In this document: positions 53,831 through 60,823 of the stretch, in pieces
Numbering within the stretch: the first letter of the stretch is position 1
Layout: each line of letters begins with the position of its first letter
DNA from: JAEXNA01 sp037189585
GTDB lineage: Bacteria > Vulcanimicrobiota > Xenobia > Xenobiales > JADMJV01
NCBI GenBank assembly: GCA_037189585.1
Contig: JBBCJA010000034.1
Location: 1-64,000, forward strand
Direction: 5' to 3'
Length of the DNA: 64,000 nt
Position numbers and translations under genes: made by a program
The notes under the pieces: generated by a model
What the model saw: the letters and a program-made list of their open reading frames with translations, nothing else
What the model was told of the DNA's origin: nothing
Database searches by the model: none

Positions 53831-54378
53831 GATCCGAAATTGGAGGTGTTTCTCGCTCTCCGTCAGCTGGTGCTATGCTCGCATGATTATCAACCCTACA
53901 AAAAGCCACGGCCTTGCGAGGAGATGCAACGGGTGATGAGCGAGGGTAAGTACCAGGATGTCATGGCCATCATGAAACGGGAAGGGGTCAGTCTTTTTCT
54001 CTCTCCTATGGCTCATTGTTGTTTGAGCCACGTTTACAAACTTCTGGGAGAGACGGAACTCGAACAGCAGTCGTTTCAGCTGACCAAACTTTGCGCCGAC
54101 GCTATCGAACAGAGTGGCGACGGTTCGCTCGACCACCGTACCGAGCTCTTCACATCGACGACGAATACTACTTGTTCAATCGACACAATCTCGCTAACGG
54201 GCCAATCCCACTTAAGGTCGTCAAGCACAAGGGGCGTTCGCTGGATGTGTTCACTCTCGAGGACGGTCGGCAGTTCGCCTTCGATGTGACCGAGATGCAA
54301 GGCGCCATGTACCATTCACCCTCGAAAAATCTAGGGGCCATGGCGGCCGCCCTCGAAAAAGTTAGGGCGAGTAGATAG
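53822..54378 (+). pseudogene. Frameshifted gene, DUF4919-like ending
   Basis: From ATG 53822 one frame reads MDEDPKLEVFLALRQLVLC...LTKLCADAIEQSGDGS to about 54130. The sense then switches to another frame: YRALHIDDEYYLFNRHNLAN...KGRSLDVFTLEDGRQFAFDV to TAG 54378. The two join into a protein of about 185 residues resembling DUF4919-type proteins, a tentative match. One base change near 54130 would restore it. Confidence 0.6.
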
Positions 54379-54575
54379 AAAAATGCCCTAGGGAATAACA
54401 GTGTCAAAATAGTGATTGACGAGTGAGACGTTCCAGATGGAATTCAACACCCGAAGTACTGTTTTGTGTGGGGTAGGGTTAGAGATGAGTCAGGATTTTG
54501 ACGGTCGTTGCCACCTCAGGGGCCAAGGAAGGGGAGCCCGGACGCCTGTCGGCGGAAATGGAGCTGCTCTGAACG

Positions 54576-54604
54576 TTGACCTTGAAACATCTTGTGACTA
54601 TGAT
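54576..54604 (+). promoter_or_regulatory. Sigma-70-type promoter of the Phd/VapC pair, nearly leaderless
   Basis: TTGACC (54576-54581) and TATGAT (54599-54604) are separated by exactly 17 bp. The antitoxin ATG at 54613 is only 8 bp after the -10 box, so transcription should begin at or next to the ATG. GTGAC-N7-GTCAC (54594-54610) straddles the -10 box and is a likely operator for autoregulation. Confidence 0.65.
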
Positions 54605-54612
54605 GGTCACGT

Positions 54613-54873
54613 ATGAAGCGCGCGTCCATTGCCGAAGCCAAAGCGAAACTCAGTTCTTTGATCGCCTACGTTAAAACGGGGGAAGAAGTCGTGCTGACAG
54701 ACAGAGGCCGGCCAGTCGCCCGATTGTCTCCCATTAGCGCCTCTTTGGATGAGGCCACATCGGAGATGGCGAGACTGGGGTTGATTCGGCTGCCGACGGA
54801 ACCAGGTTACACTCCTAAAACGGTGGCAGTGAGCGAAACCCCAGTCGTTGTTGAGCGCGAGGATCGATTTTGA
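54613..54873 (+). CDS. Phd/YefM-family antitoxin, 86 aa
   Basis: The N-terminus MKRASIAEAKAKLSSLIAYV and the EEVVLTDRGRPVARL strand pair are typical of Phd/YefM DNA-binding antitoxins. The C-terminal ~35 residues would wrap the toxin. It overlaps or abuts the PIN toxin gene. The antitoxin probably represses its own promoter through the GTGAC repeat just upstream. Confidence 0.88.
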   Translation: MKRASIAEAKAKLSSLIAYVKTGEEVVLTDRGRPVARLSPISASLDEATSEMARLGLIRLPTEPGYTPKTVAVSETPVVVEREDRF

Positions 54874-55288
54874 GCTTTTGGATAGTTCGGCTATTCTGCC
54901 GCTCTTCATCCAAGAACCAAGAAGCGCCGCCGTTTGCGCGCTCTTTTCTCCTACAAGTTATCAGTTCTGGTGGTCGACACCTCTGGAATGTGAGTCCGCT
55001 TTGTGCCGCCGCCAGAGAGAGGGAAGTTTGTCCGTGCGAGAGATTCAGAACGCGCGTGCTGAATTGGCCGCTCTGCGAGCTGGGGGCATTGAGATCGCGC
55101 CCAGCGAGGAAGTGCGAAACCTGGCCACTGAGTTTTTGCGGAGATATCCTCTTCGTGCCGCGGACGCGGCGCAATTGGGCGCTGCCGCCATGTTTCGACA
55201 AAGAACAGGAGCGGCTTTGAATTTTGTCTGTCTTGATGATAGGTTGCGCGATGCCGCTCAGAGAGAAGGATTAGTCGTTCTTCCGTAG
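54848..55288 (+). CDS. vapC: PIN-domain toxin (VapC type), 146 aa
   Basis: PIN acidic residues: LLDSSAILPLF near the start, PLECESALCR (~47), LRAADAAQLGAA (~108) and FVCLDDRLRDAA (~130). The TTG start at 54848 overlaps the antitoxin gene by 26 bp; a TTG ten codons later (just before DSSAIL) is an equally good start. Together with the Phd-type antitoxin it makes a complete type II pair. Confidence 0.87.
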   Translation: MLSARIDFELLDSSAILPLFIQEPRSAAVCALFSPTSYQFWWSTPLECESALCRRQREGSLSVREIQNARAELAALRAGGIEIAPSEEVRNLATEFLRRYPLRAADAAQLGAAAMFRQRTGAALNFVCLDDRLRDAAQREGLVVLP

Positions 55289-55642
55289 GTCAACCCTGGG
55301 CCATGAATTAGGGGAGTTGTCGGCAGCGCTGGGGCGGGAGAGCGTGGGAGACCCAAAGGTTCGCCGCGTGGTCGATCTCAAGTGGCAAAGGCACTACGCA
55401 CCTTCCGCCAACACAGACCCTCTCGCCGAAACTGTGCATCATTTGGGTTGAATCATTGCCCGAGGGGTAGTTGGTGAGAGGGAGTCGGGCGGGAGCGTGG
55501 ATGGGCCAAATCTGAGCTGAGGAAGTCCACGCGAGGCGCGATGATCTTTCATAAGCGGTTAACAATTTCAGGCCGCTTTCCATTCTGGCTCCATCCACGC
55601 GCTCTATAATTGGAGAACGACTCGGAACTTCTGGAGCAGCTC
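55289..55642. other. Gap between toxin and hydrolase genes, with repeat copy B and promoter
   Basis: A minus-strand frame (55308-55598, for example MMHSFGERVCVGGRCVVPLP) is open but unrecognised and may be a relic. Positions 55525-55603 are copy B of the element at 52738, interrupted by a 30-bp piece with AAGCGG/CCGCTT arms flanked by CTTTC. TATAAT at 55605-55610 is a likely -10 box for the hydrolase gene. Confidence 0.45.
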
Positions 55643-56791
55643 ATGAAAACTCAATCCGTCGATACCGGACGTTCGGCAGCCGTAGCCAAATCGAAGAAGC
55701 GGGTAGCTAAGAAACAGCCGCAACCCATGCCGGAGGCACTCGAACAGTTCGAAAAATCTTCCCAGGGAGACTCTTGGCTGGACAAGATCAAAAGTTTTGG
55801 TGGGCGAGTTCTCAAGGGCGTTTCCAATACCAAAGTGCCGGCCTACAAGGCCGGCGACGGACCCTATAAGGTCTCAGCGCGTTATACCAGCTTCGTGGAC
55901 GAATCGCGACAACGGAAGATTCCCATGGCTGTCTACTACCCCAAGGGGATGACCAAGGCCAAATCTTCCCCAGTTGTGGTGATGTCCCACGGCTTGGCCG
56001 GCAACATCGCGACTTACCAATACTTTGGAAAGCACTTGGCAAGTCACGGTTACACCGTCCTCCAGCCGACGCACGTGGGGAGCGACACCACCGCTGTCCT
56101 GACTAAGTCGCCCGTCTTTACCTTCACCCAAGGCGAGCTCAAACAGCGGGCCGCCGACATCGACTTTACTCTGGACCTGGTCGAGAATAAGGACAAGCGC
56201 CTCCCCAAGGAGTTGACCGACAGCGCCGATATGCGGCGGGTGGCTCTGGCCGGCCACTCCTTTGGCGGGATTACGGCGGTGGCTATGGCGGGGGCCGAGG
56301 TCAAAGACGATGAGGGAAACAGAGTTCCTTTCCAGGACAAGCGCATCGACGCTTTTATCTCGATGTCTCCCTACGGTGATTCTTTGCCCAGTCATCTGCT
56401 CGGGGTCGACGTCAACACCTACGACAAGATCAACAAGCCGATCCTCTACCTGTCGGGAGACAAGGATGGCCTTTTCACCTTCGGCAAAGGTCCGACCGCG
56501 CATTCCGGACCTTTCCAAGGGACAGGAACCGATGACAAGTATCACGTCGTGATCGGCGGAACTAGACATGCCGAGTTCGCCCAGGTCGTCGGCCTTGTCG
56601 ACCGCAAGACCGTGGAGATGACCGGCTCTACCTCGACGGCTTTCCTGGACGCCTATCTCAAGAAGGACAAGGCGGCCAAGGCGTACTTGACCGAAGAGCT
56701 ACCCGCGGTGGCCCGGACTCGAGAGTCCTGGGCTTTCATCGGCCCCACGGGCGAGAACATGGAATTGCTCGAGAACTCTTCTCGCGAATAG
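55643..56791 (+). CDS. Alpha/beta hydrolase, PAF-acetylhydrolase/dienelactone-hydrolase-like, 382 aa
   Basis: ATG 55643 has GGAG 8 nt upstream; a TTG at 55610 is less likely. The first ~55 residues are basic and polar, then the fold begins. The oxyanion strand is PVVVMSHGLAGN (~112-123), the nucleophile is in ALAGHSFGGITAVAMAG (~203-219), the acid in LYLSGDKDG (~272) and the His in GGTRHAEFAQ (~307). It resembles platelet-activating-factor acetylhydrolases. The substrate is unknown. There is no Sec signal. Confidence 0.85.
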   Translation: MKTQSVDTGRSAAVAKSKKRVAKKQPQPMPEALEQFEKSSQGDSWLDKIKSFGGRVLKGVSNTKVPAYKAGDGPYKVSARYTSFVDESRQRKIPMAVYYPKGMTKAKSSPVVVMSHGLAGNIATYQYFGKHLASHGYTVLQPTHVGSDTTAVLTKSPVFTFTQGELKQRAADIDFTLDLVENKDKRLPKELTDSADMRRVALAGHSFGGITAVAMAGAEVKDDEGNRVPFQDKRIDAFISMSPYGDSLPSHLLGVDVNTYDKINKPILYLSGDKDGLFTFGKGPTAHSGPFQGTGTDDKYHVVIGGTRHAEFAQVVGLVDRKTVEMTGSTSTAFLDAYLKKDKAAKAYLTEELPAVARTRESWAFIGPTGENMELLENSSRE

Positions 56792-56802
56792 CTTCTGGTG
56801 TC

Positions 56803-58293
56803 TCAAGCCTTCAGCCAGGGAGCGATGGCCTCTCGCAGCGTTATTCCCACCGGGCAGCTGATCTGAAGTTTGTCGATGTCAAAGGTTTGGGGAGCCAGTT
56901 TGGTGAGGATGAGAGGCCGAGCGAAAGCAAAACCGGGGAGGGTGCCCACGGGCATCAGTCCTTCTCTAAACAGGGCCTCACAGACCAGTTCGCAACCTGG
57001 ATTTTGCCAGTCGATAAGCACGATCGCCGTTGCCATGCCGTGACTGAGCAGCCCCTCCCAAGTCCGCTTCCAAGTTTTGAGCAGATCCTGTCCCAGAGTA
57101 TGCCAAATCAGCATGGCTGTTCCTAGGGCGGGGACTTCGTGGACGGAAAGTTGGGATTCTGTGGGGAGGGAGGTACGAGATTGGCCGCGCTCGAGCTTCC
57201 ACACCTGATTCGTCGCCTCGGAAGCCAGGTCCGCGAAGGGTCTGAGTCTGGGCCCTCCGTGTACGGTAACCTTTTCATTCACCTGGCTCGGGTGGGAGCG
57301 GTACATGAGTAGGGTCGATTCTCGCTGAAGATCATGACTTGAGAGTTCTGATTCGAACAGCTCGCCCCGGGCATAAGACAGCAGGCAGCCGGTGCTCTGT
57401 AGGCCGGCCCGGCTGAGGGCTTTTTGAGACAGAGGGTGGGCCGTGACCGCGTGGGCGAAGCAGCCCTGAAGGTGTCGGCTCAGACAGTCTTCGACCGCCT
57501 GATCGATCATGCGATTAGCCAGTTGCAGTCCGCGAAATTCGTGGCGAACCATGACCTGGCCCACCTCCAAGGCTCCTTGAACCAGATCGTCTTTCATCAA
57601 GGCGGTATGACCCGCGACCACCCCGTCGTCATGAGCGGCCACGTAAGAAAAGATGTGCTCTTGAGCGTTGAGTTTTAAAACTTGGCGTGGGTTGTAAAAA
57701 TCGGGGTTGGGATAGCTCAGGCGGTAGGCACGATAGCAGAGCTGGCTAATCTGTTCGGCCTCGCTCGGGGCCATCAGTCTGATGGAGATCGCCTCCCGAG
57801 GGGCCTTCAAGAGCAGCTCTTCCTTGTGTCCAGAGTCTGTGGATGAAGTGAGCGCGGGTGCGGAAAGCTCTAGCTTCACTCTTTTGCCATCGTTGCCGAG
57901 AGAAGCCCACTCCACGCGGTCGCAGAGCTGGCGAACCAGGGTCGAGCCTAGATGTGGAGATAGCTCCAGTTTGTCCGTCTCGTCTTGGGACTCTGACGGC
58001 TCGGTTGTCTCTGGTCGTTCAGGGTCGAGGGGAAGTCCGCGATCGAGGACCGAGAGCTGGATGCGCTCTCCGGACCAACTGGCTTGAACTTCGATCTGCC
58101 CTGACTCCTCCGGCAGGTAGGCGTGGTGGATGGCGTTGACGACGGTTTCCTCGGCTACCAAGCGCAGCCTCTGTGAGAGGGTCCGATCACCGCCGAACTG
58201 CAGGCAGAAGCTCTCCAAAGCGTCCAAGACCGGTGTCAAGAGCTCGATCCGGTTGGGGATGATGAGGGTGATTTCCGGCCTCCATTCGGTCAA
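56803..58293 (-). CDS. RsbW-like ATPase / GNAT acetyltransferase fusion, 496 aa
   Basis: Residues ~1-155 are an RsbW/SpoIIAB-type GHKL ATPase (EETVVNAIHHAYLPEESG as N-box, VLDRGLPLDPE as G1, LSPHLGSTLVRQL as G2). Residues ~170-340 are a GNAT acetyltransferase with VMVRHEFRGLQLANRM as the acetyl-CoA site. A further ~150-residue region, unrecognised, follows. Such proteins could act as an anti-sigma-like switch or an acyl-transferase module. The ATG overlaps the ligase gene's stop by 4 bp, so it is the last gene of the Lux-type operon. Confidence 0.82.
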   Translation of the reverse strand: MTEWRPEITLIIPNRIELLTPVLDALESFCLQFGGDRTLSQRLRLVAEETVVNAIHHAYLPEESGQIEVQASWSGERIQLSVLDRGLPLDPERPETTEPSESQDETDKLELSPHLGSTLVRQLCDRVEWASLGNDGKRVKLELSAPALTSSTDSGHKEELLLKAPREAISIRLMAPSEAEQISQLCYRAYRLSYPNPDFYNPRQVLKLNAQEHIFSYVAAHDDGVVAGHTALMKDDLVQGALEVGQVMVRHEFRGLQLANRMIDQAVEDCLSRHLQGCFAHAVTAHPLSQKALSRAGLQSTGCLLSYARGELFESELSSHDLQRESTLLMYRSHPSQVNEKVTVHGGPRLRPFADLASEATNQVWKLERGQSRTSLPTESQLSVHEVPALGTAMLIWHTLGQDLLKTWKRTWEGLLSHGMATAIVLIDWQNPGCELVCEALFREGLMPVGTLPGFAFARPLILTKLAPQTFDIDKLQISCPVGITLREAIAPWLKA

Positions 58294-59561
58294 GACGTGG
58301 GCCCCTTTCGCTCGTCGATGACGTGTCGCAGTTTGCCGGTTCGGGCATTGACGGCGAGATCGTCGCCGTGCAGCCAGACGATTTCAACAGGGTGGATGAA
58401 GCCGCGCTCTTGCAACATCGAGATCATGGGGCGCTCCAGGGCCAGTTGCCTCAGGAGCGCCTCGGTGTGCCGAGAGGCCTCCTCGGGCGTACCGTCACGA
58501 GGGACCAGGCGTAGCTCTAAAGTGTCGGCCCCGTCGGCGTGAGTCACTCTCATCTGAAAACTGCTGACCGGATACGGTGCGAAGGCGCTCAGAAAGCTCT
58601 GCATGTCTTCGTAGTAGATGGTCATGGGACCGACTCGAGCCCCCTCCTCGGAGCGACCTAGAAGTCGAAACTTGCGGTCCGGACCGGGCGGCTCCACCCA
58701 TTCGGCCCGGTCTCCGGCGGGGTAGCGGAGGATCGGCATCAAGCTTCTGGTGAGGTTGGTGATCAAGACTTTGCCCGCCCGACCGACCTCCTCGATGGGA
58801 ACGCCGGTTTCGTCGTCGACGATCTCGAGGATCGTGGCCTCGTCGATGACTCGGTGCTCGTCCGGCTCGCAGGACAGATCGGCACGGCCGAGGAGCCCGG
58901 CGTCGACGCTGGCGTAGCCGATGGAGGTTAGGCGGGCTCCGGGAAAGACTTCGCTCAGGAAAGCACGCTGGTCGGGGTACATCGACTCGCCTCCGAAATA
59001 GACGGCCGAGAGCGGGATCCGGCCGGGTCCCTCACGCCGGATGTACTCGGCCAGATGGAGCAGTGTGGTGGGAACGCCGACCAGGACGTTGGCGTGCTGC
59101 TCGGTGAGGATGTGAGTGATCGAGGCGTAGTCGGTGGCACCTCCCACAGGAAGTTGAACCAACTGCTTTCCGGTATACTTGAGCGAGTCGGTGATGAAGA
59201 CAAACGATGCGTAGAGCTCCCCGGCATAGAAAAGGTTGATCACCCGGCCCTCGTCGTTCATGCCGTTGGCCGCGAACGTTTTTCCGAAAACCCGGCAAAA
59301 AGTCTCCCATTCCTCACCCGTGAAAAAGGAGAACTTTGGGTTGCCCGTGGTCCCGCCGCTCTTGAACAGGATCCCCTCGCTGTGAGGAGCGGTCAGGAGC
59401 TGGTTGTTGTCCACCGTGTTGGCTTCCCAAAAAGCTTTTTGGTCCACGGGGGGCAGCTGGTGAAGCTCGGGATCGGCGGGTAGCTCGCGATAGAGCTCGC
59501 GATAGAAAGGTGAGTGTTGGCGGACAAGGGCGATCAGGTCTTTTAAGGAGATGTGGGTCAT
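58290..59561 (-). CDS. PaaK/CapK-type adenylating ligase, 423 aa
   Basis: The start is ATG 59561, overlapping the MFS stop by 4 bp; the longer upstream open frame lies over the transporter and is a shadow. Motifs: FKSGGTTGNPKFS (~64-76), VYFGGESM, SIGYASVDAGLLG (~210-222) and RYPAGDRAEWV, the adenylating-enzyme order of phenylacetate-CoA ligases. The family activates aryl or acyl acids. The GTG-rich tail contains the usual C-terminal lid (RTGKLRHVID). Confidence 0.85.
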   Translation of the reverse strand: MTHISLKDLIALVRQHSPFYRELYRELPADPELHQLPPVDQKAFWEANTVDNNQLLTAPHSEGILFKSGGTTGNPKFSFFTGEEWETFCRVFGKTFAANGMNDEGRVINLFYAGELYASFVFITDSLKYTGKQLVQLPVGGATDYASITHILTEQHANVLVGVPTTLLHLAEYIRREGPGRIPLSAVYFGGESMYPDQRAFLSEVFPGARLTSIGYASVDAGLLGRADLSCEPDEHRVIDEATILEIVDDETGVPIEEVGRAGKVLITNLTRSLMPILRYPAGDRAEWVEPPGPDRKFRLLGRSEEGARVGPMTIYYEDMQSFLSAFAPYPVSSFQMRVTHADGADTLELRLVPRDGTPEEASRHTEALLRQLALERPMISMLQERGFIHPVEIVWLHGDDLAVNARTGKLRHVIDERKGPTS

Positions 59562-60823
59562 AACGTTCTCAACTTTCGGAAGGTTGTCACTTGGGGAGCG
59601 ATAAGAACGAGGAACAGCAAAGTGATGGCCGCGCCCAACCCCAGCGTGGTGGGAGCGGCATGGTGCAAGATCAGTCCGCAGATCAGCATGGAGACCGGAT
59701 AAGAAGCGTTGGTGATCATGTTGACCATGGCCATGACCGCGGGGACCTCCTCTTCTTTGGGGGAGGTTTGAAAGAAATAACGGATGGCCACGTTGGCAAG
59801 CCCCAGCCCTAGCCCGACAACCGCCACGCCCAGCAAGCCAAGAATCAGAGTTCGGCTCAGAGCAAAGAGAAGATAGCCCAGGGCGACCGCCGTCAGCGGA
59901 CCAAAAATGCGGCGACTCAGGGACGTTTTCCAATCCTTCCAGGAAAGCATGAGAGAGGCGACAACGGTCCCGCCTCCCAGGGCGATCTGGAGAGCCGAGT
60001 AGTTGCTCACATGGCCGTGAAAGATGTCCGAGGCGTAGATCGGCATCAAGAGCATGAGAGGGCCCAGGGCCAGGTTCATTCCCAAAAAGAGGAGCAGCAT
60101 GGCCTTGATCACGGGCTGGTCGGCAAGTTGGGCCCAAGCCCCGGACTTCCAGCGGGAGTTGTCACCTTTTTCAAACGTCTCTGGTCGAGCCAGTCGAATG
60201 GTGGTCTCCAGCAACCCACCAATAAAGTATCCCGAGGCGGTGACCAGTAAGAGGCCGGGAAGCGCCCACAGGTGATAGAGCACGGCGGCCAGGGCCGGAC
60301 CGGCGAAGGTCGCGATGGAGAAGCTGGAGTTGATCATCGCGGTCAGCCTGGAAAGATGCTCTTTTTCGGTCATTCTGGGAGGGAGGCTCATTACCGCGGG
60401 GTTGAAGAAGGCCGCCAGAGTGTTGGTCAAAAGCGTCAGCGCGACCAGGGCCGAGAAGAGCTCGTCGGGCTGCCGGCGGGCCCAGAAGAAGGCCAGTAGG
60501 AAGAGGAGCGCACGGCAAAGATCGGTCGTGACCACCGTGCGCAATAGCCCCAGGCGAGAAACCCAGCCGCCCGTGAAGCGAGTCAACAGAAGGTGCGGTA
60601 GACCACCGGCGGCCACGAACCAGGCGACGTAGGAGTCGCTGTAGGCTTGGGTGATGACCCAGATAAAACCGAGAGTCACCATCTTGTCGCACATCTGAGT
60701 CAGCAGCTGAGCGATGGCGAGCTTTCCCGCCCCAGGCACGCTCCAAAGAGAGATGGGCGCGGGTTCCGAACCCGGCTCGGACTCGGACCCCGACTCCGAT
60801 TCCGATTTTGAGACAGAGCTCAT
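59558..60823 (-). CDS. MFS transporter of the EntS/MFS_3 type, 421 aa
   Basis: ATG 60823 overlaps the fusion gene's stop by 4 bp. An acidic Ser/Glu N-terminal tail (SESESGSESEPGSEP) precedes twelve helices with the motif-A-like GGWVSRLGLLRTVV. The helices match small exporter families such as EntS. In this operon it is the obvious candidate to export the product (inference). Confidence 0.88.
   Translation of the reverse strand: MSSVSKSESESGSESEPGSEPAPISLWSVPGAGKLAIAQLLTQMCDKMVTLGFIWVITQAYSDSYVAWFVAAGGLPHLLLTRFTGGWVSRLGLLRTVVTTDLCRALLFLLAFFWARRQPDELFSALVALTLLTNTLAAFFNPAVMSLPPRMTEKEHLSRLTAMINSSFSIATFAGPALAAVLYHLWALPGLLLVTASGYFIGGLLETTIRLARPETFEKGDNSRWKSGAWAQLADQPVIKAMLLLFLGMNLALGPLMLLMPIYASDIFHGHVSNYSALQIALGGGTVVASLMLSWKDWKTSLSRRIFGPLTAVALGYLLFALSRTLILGLLGVAVVGLGLGLANVAIRYFFQTSPKEEEVPAVMAMVNMITNASYPVSMLICGLILHHAAPTTLGLGAAITLLFLVLIAPQVTTFRKLRTL

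Noticed and set aside
59562..60137. Longer N-terminus for the ligase at 58290
   Set aside because: The sequence lies over the transporter gene and has shadow composition; ATG 59561 overlaps the previous stop by 4 bp.
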